NCBI RefSeq assembly: GCF_051201665.1 | Contig: NZ_CP179210.1 | Location: 3,534,001 to 3,598,000 of the forward strand | Source: Psychrobium sp051201665 | Lineage (GTDB): Bacteria; Pseudomonadota; Gammaproteobacteria; Enterobacterales; Psychrobiaceae | Direction: 5' to 3' | Length of the DNA: 64,000 bases | Shown here: positions 43,652 through 56,510 of the stretch, piece after piece | Position numbering within the stretch: position 1 is the stretch's first letter | Layout: each line of letters opens with the position of its first letter | Program-made: the position numbers and the translations under genes | Notes under the pieces: generated by a model | Seen by the model: the letters and a program-made list of their open reading frames with translations, nothing else | Told to the model about the DNA's origin: nothing | Database searches by the model: none

Positions 43652-43840
43652 ATGGACAGGTTAGAATTTGCGGCGAACTACGATGCAGTACCAGCGAAAC
43701 GCGGTCGCCCTAAAGGCAGTAAAAAGAAAAAGTGGCGTGAAATTGAAGCCATTCAGGATAGACAACGATTAGCAAAAGAGCTAACTGATTTAGATTTAGG
43801 TCATGAGTATAATATTGATGACCTTGTTCTCGATTTTTAA
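43652..43840 (+). CDS. DUF3545-family small protein with an AT-hook-like motif
   Basis: This 62-residue basic/acidic protein starts MDRLEFAANYDAVPAKRGRP; KRGRPKG is an AT-hook-like DNA-binding motif, followed by KKWREIEAIQDRQRLAKEL and an acidic end. The family is widespread in Shewanella, Vibrio and Colwellia and has no assigned function. A good AAGGAG site precedes it. It has its own promoter and terminator. Confidence 0.87.
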   Translation: MDRLEFAANYDAVPAKRGRPKGSKKKKWREIEAIQDRQRLAKELTDLDLGHEYNIDDLVLDF

Positions 43841-43858
43841 AGCTGATTCATTCAAAAT

Positions 43859-43886
43859 AAAAAGCGCCCATTAAGGCGCTTTTTTT
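43859..43886 (+). terminator. Terminator after the DUF3545 gene
   Basis: AAGCGCC (43862-43868) pairs with GGCGCTT (43875-43881), followed by a T run. Confidence 0.93.
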
Positions 43887-43912
43887 ATGCAGAAAATAAA
43901 CTAGGTATATAC

Positions 43913-44614
43913 TTGAACACTATCCCCACAACTATTCATTCTTCTTGGCTACCACTGTTCCAACAAGAGTTTTCAAAAGACTACATTAGTCAGTTACTTT
44001 CTTACTTAGAACAACAAAAAAATGATGGTATTGTAATATACCCACCTGCTTCAATGTGGTTCAAAGTATTTGAAATGCCTTTAGCTGATATAAAACTAAT
44101 CATTGTCGGTCAAGATCCATATATCAATGAAAATCAAGCAATGGGGTTGTCATTTAGCGTACCTAAAAGTGAAAGAATTCCGCCAAGTCTGAGAAACATC
44201 TATAAAGAGCTCCAGACAGATCTTGGTGTTATCGCACCGCAACATGGCGATCTGAGCCGTTGGTTCAACGAAGAGTCAATCTTTTTACTCAACGCATCCT
44301 TAACTGTCGAGGCAGGTAAAGCAGGAAGTCATCTTAAAAAAGGTTGGCAACAATTCACCGCCGCAGCTATAGAATTCATCAACCAATACGCAAATAATAC
44401 CGTATTCTTAGCCTGGGGAGCCTTTGCGCATAAATGCTGTGCCAAAATAGATCTTGAAAAACATGCCGTGATAAAAACGTCTCACCCCAGTCCGCTTGGC
44501 GCTTACAAAAAAATGAAAACAGCTCCCGCTTTTTTGGAGTCAAAGTGCTTCAGTAAAGCCAATGATTATCTACTCTCAAAAGGACGCAACGCCATAGACT
44601 GGCGGATTGATTAA
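43913..44614 (+). CDS. ung: Uracil-DNA glycosylase (family 1)
   Basis: Ung removes uracil from DNA as the first step of base excision repair. The 233-residue protein has the water-activating motif IIVGQDPYINENQAMGLSFS (Asp in GQDPY), PPSLRNIYKEL, FLLNASLTVEAG, and the DNA-intercalation loop HPSPLGA (usually HPSPLSA). The AWGAFAHKC segment is a slight variant of the usual WG-xAQ. The frame begins with TTG at 43913; the only upstream ATG is cut off by a stop. Confidence 0.96.
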   Translation: MNTIPTTIHSSWLPLFQQEFSKDYISQLLSYLEQQKNDGIVIYPPASMWFKVFEMPLADIKLIIVGQDPYINENQAMGLSFSVPKSERIPPSLRNIYKELQTDLGVIAPQHGDLSRWFNEESIFLLNASLTVEAGKAGSHLKKGWQQFTAAAIEFINQYANNTVFLAWGAFAHKCCAKIDLEKHAVIKTSHPSPLGAYKKMKTAPAFLESKCFSKANDYLLSKGRNAIDWRID

Positions 44615-44807
44615 CGAATCGGTGCGCTTACATTAGCTTACTTAACCGACAGAGGTATAGTGGCATTATGCATAGGCTCCTAATAGATTAAGGTAATCCT
44701 ATGCTAAAACTATCACTTACTGCTTCTGTAATTCTATGTCTGTTTGTCAACAACGGTTTAAAATTGACCCACTTTTTCAGTAATTCATCGATTGAAAACT
44801 GACCCAG

Positions 44808-45581
44808 TTAGTCTTGATAGGTATCAATAATACCCGCTTTTCTTTTTTCTCTTAATCGATAGCTTTCGCCAGTTAATTGCAACACATGAGAGTGATGTAG
44901 TACGCGATCTAACATGGCCGCTGTTAAAGTTGCATCATCTGAAAAGGCGCTCGGCCACTGTCCAAAGGGTAAATTGCTCGTTAGAATCAAACTGCCTTTT
45001 TCATAACGCTTGGCAATGACATTAAAAAATAGATTTGCTTCATCACGGCCAAATGGTAAATAGCCTATCTCATCGATGATTAGCAACCGAGGAGCAAGAA
45101 TAGAGCGTTGCATGTAGCTTTTCAATTTTCCTTGCCGCTGTGCACTGCTTAGCTGAAGCATTAAATCTGCGGCACTGATAAAACGTGTTTTCTTGCGTTG
45201 CTCAATGGCTTTATAACCTAACGCAATGGCTAAGTGTGTTTTACCTGTACCACTTGGACCTAGTAAAATGACATTCTCACACCGCTCAATAAAGGCAAGC
45301 GAGCTTAGCTCCGTTATCGCTTTACGTGGTGCCCCTGTTGCAATCTTGAAGTTAAATTGGTCTAGTGTTTTGATGCTTGGAAAACCGGACATTTTTAGCA
45401 TGATTTCTCGCGCCCGATCATACTTATTCTCTAACTCGCTAGTGAGGATCTGATACAAAAAGTCAGCATAACTACTTTCATTTTTGACGCATCGACTCGC
45501 AATGTTAGGCCAGTTGTTTTCTATATTTCTTAAATTGAGTTGCTCACATATTGAAGCGATTTGTTCATGTTGAATACTCAT
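44808..45581 (-). CDS. istB: IS21-family helper ATPase IstB
   Basis: This 257-residue product is identical in sequence to the copy A IstB, with Walker A GPSGTGKTH. At the DNA level one synonymous change is visible (TAAGTGTG here, TAAGTGCG in copy A). It overlaps istA by 4 bp. Confidence 0.96.
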   Translation of the reverse strand: MSIQHEQIASICEQLNLRNIENNWPNIASRCVKNESSYADFLYQILTSELENKYDRAREIMLKMSGFPSIKTLDQFNFKIATGAPRKAITELSSLAFIERCENVILLGPSGTGKTHLAIALGYKAIEQRKKTRFISAADLMLQLSSAQRQGKLKSYMQRSILAPRLLIIDEIGYLPFGRDEANLFFNVIAKRYEKGSLILTSNLPFGQWPSAFSDDATLTAAMLDRVLHHSHVLQLTGESYRLREKRKAGIIDTYQD

Positions 45582-46603
45582 AGTTGCTCCAGTAGTTCAC
45601 TGTAAACAGATATCGGGTGTTGATAGCATTCAATATCAATGGGCGCAATAAACGACACTAATGCGCTGCTCTTTAAATCCAAACTGCTGTGAAGTTTTTG
45701 TGGAAGCGGTTGTAAGTACGCCACTTCTTCATCAAGGAGGTATTGCGGCTTTTGTGCGGTCGTACCATGAATACGTTGGTGGGCGACATCGTTTAGCCAT
45801 CCGCCAATTTTGCTATTGGCATTTGCACAATCTAACGATAAGCCCGCTTGCTTGAGCGTTGCATGCAGTGGTACAACAAAGCTATTCTTCAAGTAATGGT
45901 TAAATCGTTCAACTTTCCCCTTGGTTTTAGCACGATACGGCCGACATGCTTTGGGTTGAAAACCATATTCCTCAGCCAAATCAAGAAACGATTGATTCCA
46001 ACGGTGCTTTCCTTCACCGTAAACATCGCGCTCAATAACTAATGCTTTAGCGTTGTCGCATAACACTTGTTTTGGAACGCCGCCAAAATAGTGAAATGCT
46101 TCCCTTAATCCGTCCATCCATGCTTCTGTTAGCTCATGGTCATAAAAATAGACGTAGCAGGCTCGTGAATAGCCAAGGGTTGCCACAAACGCCTTAATGG
46201 TAAGCTTTCCGCGTTTAATCGTGGTGAAGTCTATTTGCATTTGTTGACCCGGACCGGTTTCAAATCGAACAATAGGCTCTGGTGTTAATTGCTTGAAAGC
46301 GGATAAATACACCCTGAGTTGCGTTATTCCACCTTGATAACCTCTAGATTTTATTTCTGACAACAAAACAACAGCTGGGATCCAGTGTGGTTTTGCAGCA
46401 TTTATTCGACCTTGAATATACTCATGGAAGGGACTGAGTTTAGTCGGTGGTGAATGTCGTTTTGTATAATGAGGCACGTCATATCCTCTTAAATATTTAC
46501 GCACAGTATTGCGCGATACGTTTAATTCCTTGGCAATGGCGCGAATGCTTTTGCCTTGTTTATGCAGGACTTTAATATCCACAAATAGCTCCTTCGTTAA
46601 CAT
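45578..46603 (-). CDS. istA: IS21-family transposase IstA
   Basis: The 341-residue product has the HTH and DDE core as in copy A, but with GPGQQ before the first catalytic Asp (the common form), VDIKV, RINAAK, LSAFKQ and ELTEAW. This copy looks like the better-preserved version and a possible source of the other insertion. Confidence 0.95.
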   Translation of the reverse strand: MLTKELFVDIKVLHKQGKSIRAIAKELNVSRNTVRKYLRGYDVPHYTKRHSPPTKLSPFHEYIQGRINAAKPHWIPAVVLLSEIKSRGYQGGITQLRVYLSAFKQLTPEPIVRFETGPGQQMQIDFTTIKRGKLTIKAFVATLGYSRACYVYFYDHELTEAWMDGLREAFHYFGGVPKQVLCDNAKALVIERDVYGEGKHRWNQSFLDLAEEYGFQPKACRPYRAKTKGKVERFNHYLKNSFVVPLHATLKQAGLSLDCANANSKIGGWLNDVAHQRIHGTTAQKPQYLLDEEVAYLQPLPQKLHSSLDLKSSALVSFIAPIDIECYQHPISVYSELLEQL

Positions 46604-46732
46604 ACCGTATCACCTAAAAATAAATAAATGATACATCGGTGGGTCAATTTTGGATCGATGTTAGTGGGTCATTTTTGCACCGTTGGTGACATCTGTTTAC
46701 TACGGTAGGCTGTGGCTCATCTAGCTCTAATA

Positions 46733-46885
46733 CCAATTGCATTAAATATTTGCCCACTTGTACTTGTTAAAATTAACTAAAATGGCGTTGCTCTCAATCC
46801 TAATAGCCAGCTATTAGTCAATCGAGCGCCTTGTTTTAGCTGATTTTCTCTACGCACAACAAGATCACTTACTTAATGCAATTGG
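46733..46885 (+). mobile_element. MITE family A, copy 3
   Basis: 153 bp from CCAATTGCATTAA to TTAATGCAATTGG, with TA on both flanks (46731-46732; 46886-46887). It is the cleanest copy, with perfect 13-bp ends. It sits in the lipoprotein remnant, 33 bp from the rRNA operon terminator. Confidence 0.92.
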
Positions 46886-46918
46886 TATAATAGGTAAAAT
46901 TCAAAGTCGTAAAATGCA

Positions 46919-46948
46919 AAAGGCCCCGTGTATTTCTACACGGGGCCT
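46919..46948 (-). terminator. Final terminator of the rRNA operon
   Basis: AAAGGCCCCGTGTA-type stem: AGGCCCCGTGTA (46921-46932) pairs perfectly with TACACGGGGCCT (46937-46948); reading leftwards it is followed by TTTTGCATTTTACG. It lies downstream of the degenerate 5S copy. Confidence 0.9.
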
Positions 46949-46961
46949 CTCGACTAAATAG

Positions 46962-47180
46962 GTGTTTGGCAATGTCCTACTCAGGCTCGGCGAGACCGTT
47001 AGTCCAGCGGACTAACGCAGCTCGTCGTGACAAGTTGGGGAAGCCCTACACTACCGCTTTAACTCGTTCTATCCCATTAACTATACTGTACTCGCTCCGA
47101 GAGCGACAGGCGCTGTCTCGGCGATAAGGCGTTTCACTTCACAGTGATGGGACCTGTCATCACGCGTCAATTTCTATACG
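46962..47180 (-). pseudogene. Degenerate second 5S rRNA copy with extra hairpins
   Basis: Its 3' part matches the true 5S: GTGTTTGGCAATGTCCTACTC at the edge, GGGGAAGCCCTACACTACC and GGCGTTTCACTTC. Two blocks interrupt it: about 48 bases after CCTACTC, containing the hairpin CGTTAGTCC-AGC-GGACTAACG within a longer CGGCGAG...CTCGTCG stem, and about 58 bases after CACTACC, containing CGCTCCGAGAGCG and GACAGGCGCTGTC. The 5' portion is worn. The extra bases would break loops A-B and D-E of 5S. It follows the true 5S and its terminator, and has its own terminator. Confidence 0.7.
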
Positions 47181-47187
47181 TCAGAAA

Positions 47188-47224
47188 GCAAAAAAGCCGC
47201 TGTAACATAAGTTACAGCGGCTTT
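47188..47224 (-). terminator. Terminator between the true 5S and the degenerate copy
   Basis: AAAGCCGCTGTAAC pairs with GTTACAGCGGCTTT around ATAA; on the minus strand a T run follows. It is the usual first terminator after 5S. Confidence 0.92.
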
Positions 47225-47234
47225 CTCTAAATAA

Positions 47235-47353
47235 GTGTTTGGCAATGTCCTACTCTCACATGGGGAAGCCCCACACTACCATCGGCGCTAAATCGTTTCA
47301 CTACTGAGTTCGGAATGGGATCAGGTGGGACCAATTTGCTATGGTTACCAAAC
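47235..47353 (-). rRNA. rrf: 5S ribosomal RNA
   Basis: About 119 nt. On the minus strand it reads GTTTGGTAACCATAGC, then ATTGGTCCCACCTGATCCCA, GAACTCAGTAGTGAAACG and CATGTGAGAGTAGGACATTG. The ends pair (GTTTGGTAA with TTGCCAAAC). Confidence 0.96.
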
Positions 47354-47573
47354 TAATTTGACGTGATTGCATTCACTAACATCGCGGTGCCATGGATGGC
47401 AAAGAGCGATGTGTTACAGCGAACACAACCACTAAATTTGGAAAGCTTTCAAAAATCTTCTTAAACACAACAAGCGTTCTTTGTTGGATATTTCTGAGAC
47501 TAGAACATCTCTTGAAAAATAGATTTAGTATCTATTTTTAAGATGTTCATGTAAAACACATTAGGTGTTGTAT

Positions 47574-50466
<2,893 letters not shown>

Positions 50467-50985
50467 TACAACACCTAATGTGTCTTGCTTGATTCTTTTC
50501 TCTACTGCGCCGTTGGACTTCGTCATTCGGTCAGTTATGTAACACGTTACACGACTTCCCTCATTCCTCGTCCGCCTTGCATTAGAAAAAATTATCTGCG
50601 CAATACGTTAGATGTGTTAATTAAAACAACTAATGTTTTCGATTTCACAGACCAATGTCTGCTATGTCTAGTTTTATCATTATTCTTCTAATTATCCTGA
50701 AAAATAAATTAAGTATTTATTTTTAGATTATTAGCTTCGTAAATCATTTTCGCCTCAAAAATATCCAAGAACACTTGTTGTGTTCGTAATTAGCATTCAC
50801 TAATTACTTAAGAACTTCGAATAAAAATTATTGTTTACACAATAATCTAAATTCTATTTTTGAATTTATCAGCTTTCCAAATTGTTAAAGAGCAGACGTT
50901 AAAACGTCAAAGATAATAATTAAATCTTAATGATTATCTTTAAAGTCTATTTCATCGAATGTATTTCTATGCGAAAAAGAATAAG
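50467..50985 (-). promoter_or_regulatory. 16S-23S spacer segment with boxA antitermination site
   Basis: TGCTCTTTAACAATTT on the minus strand (50879-50894) is a boxA element, placed between tRNA-Ala and 23S as in other rRNA operons, where it supports Nus-dependent antitermination. The rest of the spacer is AT-rich processing-stem sequence with no gene. Confidence 0.85.
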
Positions 50986-51062
50986 TGGTGGAGCTATGCG
51001 GGATCGAACCGCAGACCTCCTGCGTGCAAGGCAGGCGCTCTCCCAGCTCGAGCTATAGCCCC
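50986..51062 (-). tRNA. tRNA-Ala(TGC)
   Basis: 77 nt ending in encoded CCA. Acceptor GGGGCTA/TAGCTCC, anticodon loop CTTGCAC (anticodon TGC), T-loop GGTTCGATCC. The D arm reads AGCTCGAGCTGGGAGAGC, one G more than the usual AGCTCAGCTGGGAGAGC. Confidence 0.96.
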
Positions 51063-51164
51063 ACATATTCTTTTATGTTTTAGTAATTTCGTTTATTCAA
51101 GGCATGAAGTGACGACGTTTAGCCTGCTAAACGAGTTACTTTATAACGCTGAACAAATGAAATT

Positions 51165-51241
<77 letters not shown>

Positions 51242-51277
51242 AAAACATTTTGTTAAAGTTAATAACTGAGTTAACAA

Positions 51278-51337
51278 GCCGACCTCACCCAACTCTTTAT
51301 CAGAGAAGTGGGATGCTAACTAACAAAGCTAGAACCT
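51278..51337 (-). pseudogene. Decayed tRNA-Ile-like copy
   Basis: The + strand GCCGACCTCACCC...TTATCA...AGAACCTAAAACATATTGTC parallels the true tRNA-Ile (GCCGACCTCACCCTTATCAG...CAGACCTAAAACATTTTGTT), including the flank. About 7 bases (AACTCTT) are inserted in the anticodon stem, the T arm and 3' end are missing, and the D arm is altered. It cannot fold as a tRNA. It sits upstream of the true gene in the same transcript. Confidence 0.68.
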
Positions 51338-51512
51338 AAAACATATTGTCAAACCAACTGGATGGTTTAACTATGCGTCTTTATTTTCGTATTCAAACAA
51401 ACTGTGTGGACACTTAAAGAAAAGTATCGAATGATTGGTCATCACTAGTGACGACCTGAATAAAACTGTATTTTTAGATTAATTATCTAAAAATCTGTTT
51501 TATTTTTGTCTG

Positions 51513-53058
<1,546 letters not shown>

Positions 53059-53211
53059 AAAAGTTTAACTGTTTAACGTTCCCTACTTTTACATAAGAAA
53101 CGACTCAATGAATTTACTGTCATATCAAGTAATTTCTTACTTGGTGTGAACATCTTCATTAAGTATTTTTGATACTTATCTAAAAATGCCCACACAGTTT
53201 ATTTGAATACT

Positions 53212-53226
53212 AATTTTTAAAGAACG
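53212..53226 (-). promoter_or_regulatory. boxA-like antitermination site in the rRNA leader
   Basis: Minus strand GTTCTTTAAAAATTA, about 155 bp upstream of 16S, resembles boxA (GCTCTTTAACAATTA). Confidence 0.65.
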
Positions 53227-53296
53227 TTTTATCTCAATCACCATTTGGTGAGAGAACCGCTTCAAAGCGTTTGCTTCTCTGCGTTTCGGGTTGCGC

Positions 53297-53324
53297 ATTC
53301 TACGCAATCCTTATTTGAAGTCAA
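53297..53324 (-). promoter_or_regulatory. rRNA operon promoter (downstream, P2-like)
   Basis: Minus strand TTGACT (53324-53319), 16-bp spacer, TAGAAT (53302-53297), followed by a GC-rich GCGCAACC. Confidence 0.8.
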
Positions 53325-53427
53325 CAACTAATTTTAAAATTTATAAAAAACATTTAAAAGCTATTTTCTTCGCTAACTTGCGTTTAACTCCGTAGTAGAA
53401 GCCGTTGCGCCGTGTCAGTGGATGCGC

Positions 53428-53455
53428 ATTATAGAGATCCAATTGAACTTGGCAA
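53428..53455 (-). promoter_or_regulatory. rRNA operon promoter (upstream, P1-like)
   Basis: Minus strand TTGCCA (53455-53450), 16-bp spacer, perfect TATAAT (53433-53428), then GCGCATCC, a GC-rich discriminator as expected for stringently controlled rRNA promoters. Confidence 0.85.
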
Positions 53456-53563
53456 GAGCTTTTTTGATCTTTTTATGAGTTTGATGCTTAAAATGGTTTG
53501 AGATCACAAAAAGTTGGCTTTTAAGACGAAAAAGTGAGCATATCACGCGAAGTTAACTGCGAA

Positions 53564-53824
53564 GGCCTGTTGTTCTTTCGGAAATTAATTTTGTGCAATT
53601 GACAATGCTTTTTGGCAAGGCATGAGGAGCGACGCCTAGTCTACCTAGGCGAGCGGCGAATAACGCGGTGAAAATGTCTTGTCATTGCATCCGAAGGACA
53701 GCGTTTGTTCGTCATTTCTACGGCGTTATCGCCTGCTAGCTTAGCCCACTAAGCGTCGCAGACTCTGTCTTGTACTAACCCCGAACAACTCGCTGCAAAA
53801 ACATTTTACAAAGAGCAACAGGCC
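53564..53824. mobile_element. Repeat family C, copy 2
   Basis: 261 bp matching 42275-42540 in the same orientation, with ends GGCCTGTTGTTCTTT and AAAGAGCAACAGGCC (read-through inverted repeats). It sits about 110 bp upstream of the rRNA promoter P1 and 36 bp from the puuD stop. It has no coding capacity. Confidence 0.82.
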
Positions 53825-53860
53825 TTCCTGCTCATTTTTTATAACATGTGGTGCAGACCG

Positions 53861-55060
53861 CTATTTTAAAGGAGCGCCTTGAGCTATCCATTGGGCTATA
53901 TAGATACGCTCGTCATCAGTCATCTTAGTTTTATTGATAAAAGGCATATCCTTAGCGTCGATAGCACGTGCTTGAATGCGTGGTGCCCATCGCTTCATAT
54001 CATCTAAGGTATCTAAAATCACACCACCTTGCGCCACAGTAAAGATTTGATCGGTATTCTTTTTAGAATGGCACGCAGTGCAGCGCTCATTAATGATGCT
54101 TTTAACTTGTGCTGCTTCGATTGTGTTTTGCTGTGCTTGTGCACTCTTTTCAACTTTCTTAGGTGCAATCGCGATCATTAAGGCAATAGTCAATAGCGCA
54201 GCGGCTACTAATACCATCTTATTCTCATTACCTTTATGTTTTGCTACGAAGTATTGTCTAATGGCTGCGGTGATAACAAAAATCACCATCAACAAAGCCC
54301 AGTTATATTGATGATTAAAGATCATTGGATAATGATTGCTAATCATAATGAAGATTAAAGGCAGTGTTGCGTAAGTATTATGGGTTGAGCGTAATTTAGC
54401 TTTCGCCCCCCAACTAGGATCTACCGGCTCGCCCTTTTCAACACTACTTACTAATGCCCGTTGCGACGGCATAATAGTAAAGAACACATTACCCGCCATG
54501 ATAGTGCCGACTACAGCACCTACATGCATAAAGGCACCGCGTGCACTAAAGGTTTGTGATAGGACGTAAGATAGTCCGCAGATCAGCACCATCAAGATGA
54601 TACCAAGAACGACACCGTGTTCGCTGAGTTTAGTGCGGCACAGTAGGTCGTAGACTAGCCAACCACCAGCGATACTCGCAAGACCAATGGTAATAGCCAA
54701 TGCGGGTGAGATTTCTGACACAGAAGGATCGATAAGATAGGTTTCAGCACCAAGATAAAACATTAATGCTAATAGCACAAACCCTGTTAGCCAAGTGCTA
54801 TAAGCTTCCCATTTAAACCAATGGAGCAGTTTGGGCATTTGCTCGGGTGCATGTTTGTATTTAGCAACTTCATAGAAGCCACCACCGTGTATGGCCCAGA
54901 GATCGCCTCCAATACCTTTATCGGTTTTCCATTGTGGCGGTTTTTCCAAATGGTTATCTAGCCACACAAAATAAAAGGATGCACCTATCCATGCTATACC
55001 CGTAATCACATGGGCAAACCTTAAGATCAGGTTTAACCATTCCGTAATATAAGGATCCAT
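53861..55060 (-). CDS. puuD: Urate hydroxylase PuuD (membrane, with C-terminal cytochrome c)
   Basis: The 399-residue protein oxidises urate to 5-hydroxyisourate in place of a soluble uricase. The N-terminal domain (about 1-300) has about eight membrane helices with RFAHVITGIAWIGASFYFVW and HWFKWEAYSTWLTGF; the C-terminal domain is a c-type cytochrome with heme motif CTACH (about 327-331) and an axial Met candidate in DMPFINKTKM. Electrons should flow to the respiratory chain. It is the last gene of the purine cluster. Confidence 0.95.
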   Translation of the reverse strand: MDPYITEWLNLILRFAHVITGIAWIGASFYFVWLDNHLEKPPQWKTDKGIGGDLWAIHGGGFYEVAKYKHAPEQMPKLLHWFKWEAYSTWLTGFVLLALMFYLGAETYLIDPSVSEISPALAITIGLASIAGGWLVYDLLCRTKLSEHGVVLGIILMVLICGLSYVLSQTFSARGAFMHVGAVVGTIMAGNVFFTIMPSQRALVSSVEKGEPVDPSWGAKAKLRSTHNTYATLPLIFIMISNHYPMIFNHQYNWALLMVIFVITAAIRQYFVAKHKGNENKMVLVAAALLTIALMIAIAPKKVEKSAQAQQNTIEAAQVKSIINERCTACHSKKNTDQIFTVAQGGVILDTLDDMKRWAPRIQARAIDAKDMPFINKTKMTDDERIYIAQWIAQGAPLK

Positions 55061-55156
55061 TTCCTACTACTCCAATCAACCCTGCACCTGAGTGGTCACC
55101 GCGACTCTCATGATGTGAATTGTTATAATTTTTTCCCTGTTATTTTTATATCAGGG

Positions 55157-56482
55157 TTAGAGCGCACTCGATTTGGGAGCATCGCGATCATGCACTTGCT
55201 CTCCCATCACATAAGTGGCTTTGATTGCGCGATCATCACCTAACGTTGTCATGACGAATAAACGCTCTAATAAGTCTTTTGATTTATTCATTCTCACGCG
55301 CATCAAGTCAGTTGATTGATAATCAAGCACCACGAAGTCGGCTTCTTTACCCTGTTCGAAGTTACCTATCTTGCTTTCTAGATCTAATGCTTGTGCCCCG
55401 CCAAGGGTGGCAAGGAAGAATGATTTAAGTGCAGTTAACTTTTCGCCGCGCAATTGCTGAATTTTATACGCTTCATTAAGTGTTTGAAGCTGTGAAAAAC
55501 TCGTACCACCACCGACGTCGGTTCCTAAACCAACATCGACGTTATATTGTTCTGCTTTTTTTAAGTTAAATAGCCCGCTACCCAAGAATAGATTTGAGGT
55601 TGGGCAATAAGATAAAGACGATTTAGTATCTGACAATCGTTGATACTCGCTATCACATAAATGAATGCCATGAGCAAAAACACTACGTTTGCTTAATAAA
55701 CCGTGCTGGTCGTATACATCTAAGTAGTTTTCACACTCTGGGAATAAGTCTTTAACCCAAGCACACTCGTTTTCGTTTTCGCTAAGGTGAGTATGCATAA
55801 ACACATCTGGGTATTCTTTAAGTAACTGACCAGCTTTGTGTAACTGCTCACTGGTGCTGGTCGGTGCAAAGCGCGGGGTTACGGCATAATGTAAACGGCC
55901 TTTACCATGCCACTTTTCAATAAGGGCTTTTGATTCATCGTAACTCGATTGCGCAGTATCAGTAAGATTGTCTGGCGCGTTGCGATCCATCATTACCTTG
56001 CCGCAGATCATACGCAGGTTCATTTCTTCTGCACGTTCAAAGAAAGCATCAACAGACTCTGGATGTACTGTTCCGAAAACTAGCGCCGTAGTAGTACCGT
56101 TTTGTAATAATTGGTCTAAGAAAAATTGTGCGCGTGGCAAGGCAAAGTCTTTATCGCCGAATTGTGCTTCCGTTGGAAAGGTATAAGTATCTAACCATTC
56201 TAATAGCTGCTCGCCATAAGAGCCGATGATTTCAGTTTGCGGAAAATGAATATGAGTATCGACAAAGCCCGGCATTAATAGACCATTGTCATGAACAGTG
56301 ACTTCAACGTCATCAGCAAGTGTCGGCAAGATATCCTGCGCGTCGCCTAAGTAATCAACCAAGCCGTTCTTAACGACTAAAACACCATCAGCGAAATGTT
56401 GATAGCTATTGGTTTCATCTTTTGCCGGATCGCTTAAAAAGTGAAGAATTTCGCCGCGAAAGGCCTTGGTTGTATTGTTCAT
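55157..56482 (-). CDS. guaD: Guanine deaminase
   Basis: GuaD converts guanine to xanthine. The 441-residue amidohydrolase has the metal motif GFVDTHIHFPQTEIIGSYG, catalytic MHTHLSENENE, HGIHLCDSEY and the metal Asp in GLGTDVGGGTS. GSYGEQLLEWL is a guanine-deaminase hallmark. It lies between allA and puuD and feeds xanthine dehydrogenase. Confidence 0.96.
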   Translation of the reverse strand: MNNTTKAFRGEILHFLSDPAKDETNSYQHFADGVLVVKNGLVDYLGDAQDILPTLADDVEVTVHDNGLLMPGFVDTHIHFPQTEIIGSYGEQLLEWLDTYTFPTEAQFGDKDFALPRAQFFLDQLLQNGTTTALVFGTVHPESVDAFFERAEEMNLRMICGKVMMDRNAPDNLTDTAQSSYDESKALIEKWHGKGRLHYAVTPRFAPTSTSEQLHKAGQLLKEYPDVFMHTHLSENENECAWVKDLFPECENYLDVYDQHGLLSKRSVFAHGIHLCDSEYQRLSDTKSSLSYCPTSNLFLGSGLFNLKKAEQYNVDVGLGTDVGGGTSFSQLQTLNEAYKIQQLRGEKLTALKSFFLATLGGAQALDLESKIGNFEQGKEADFVVLDYQSTDLMRVRMNKSKDLLERLFVMTTLGDDRAIKATYVMGEQVHDRDAPKSSAL

Positions 56483-56510
56483 TGTGTAACTCTTAAAAAA
56501 TAAAAACGAT

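Larger units (their letters stand above)
44745..46691 (-). mobile_element. IS21-family element, copy B
   Basis: 1947 bp, nearly identical to copy A (18358-20304), with the same termini and a 6-bp target duplication TCTGTT (44739-44744; 46692-46697). It is in the same orientation as copy A, so recombination between the two would delete the 26 kb between them. Confidence 0.95.
44701..46732 (+). pseudogene. Lipoprotein gene destroyed by IS21 copy B and a MITE
   Basis: ATG 44701 follows AAGG and encodes MLKLSLTASVILCLF up to the IS at 44745. After the IS, with one copy of the 6-bp repeat TCTGTT removed, the frame continues as TTVGCGSSSSNT, giving a lipobox (TVGC) and a serine-rich linker. Family A MITE copy 3 then ends the gene. 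Only the signal peptide and linker remain; the mature protein is lost. Confidence 0.8.
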
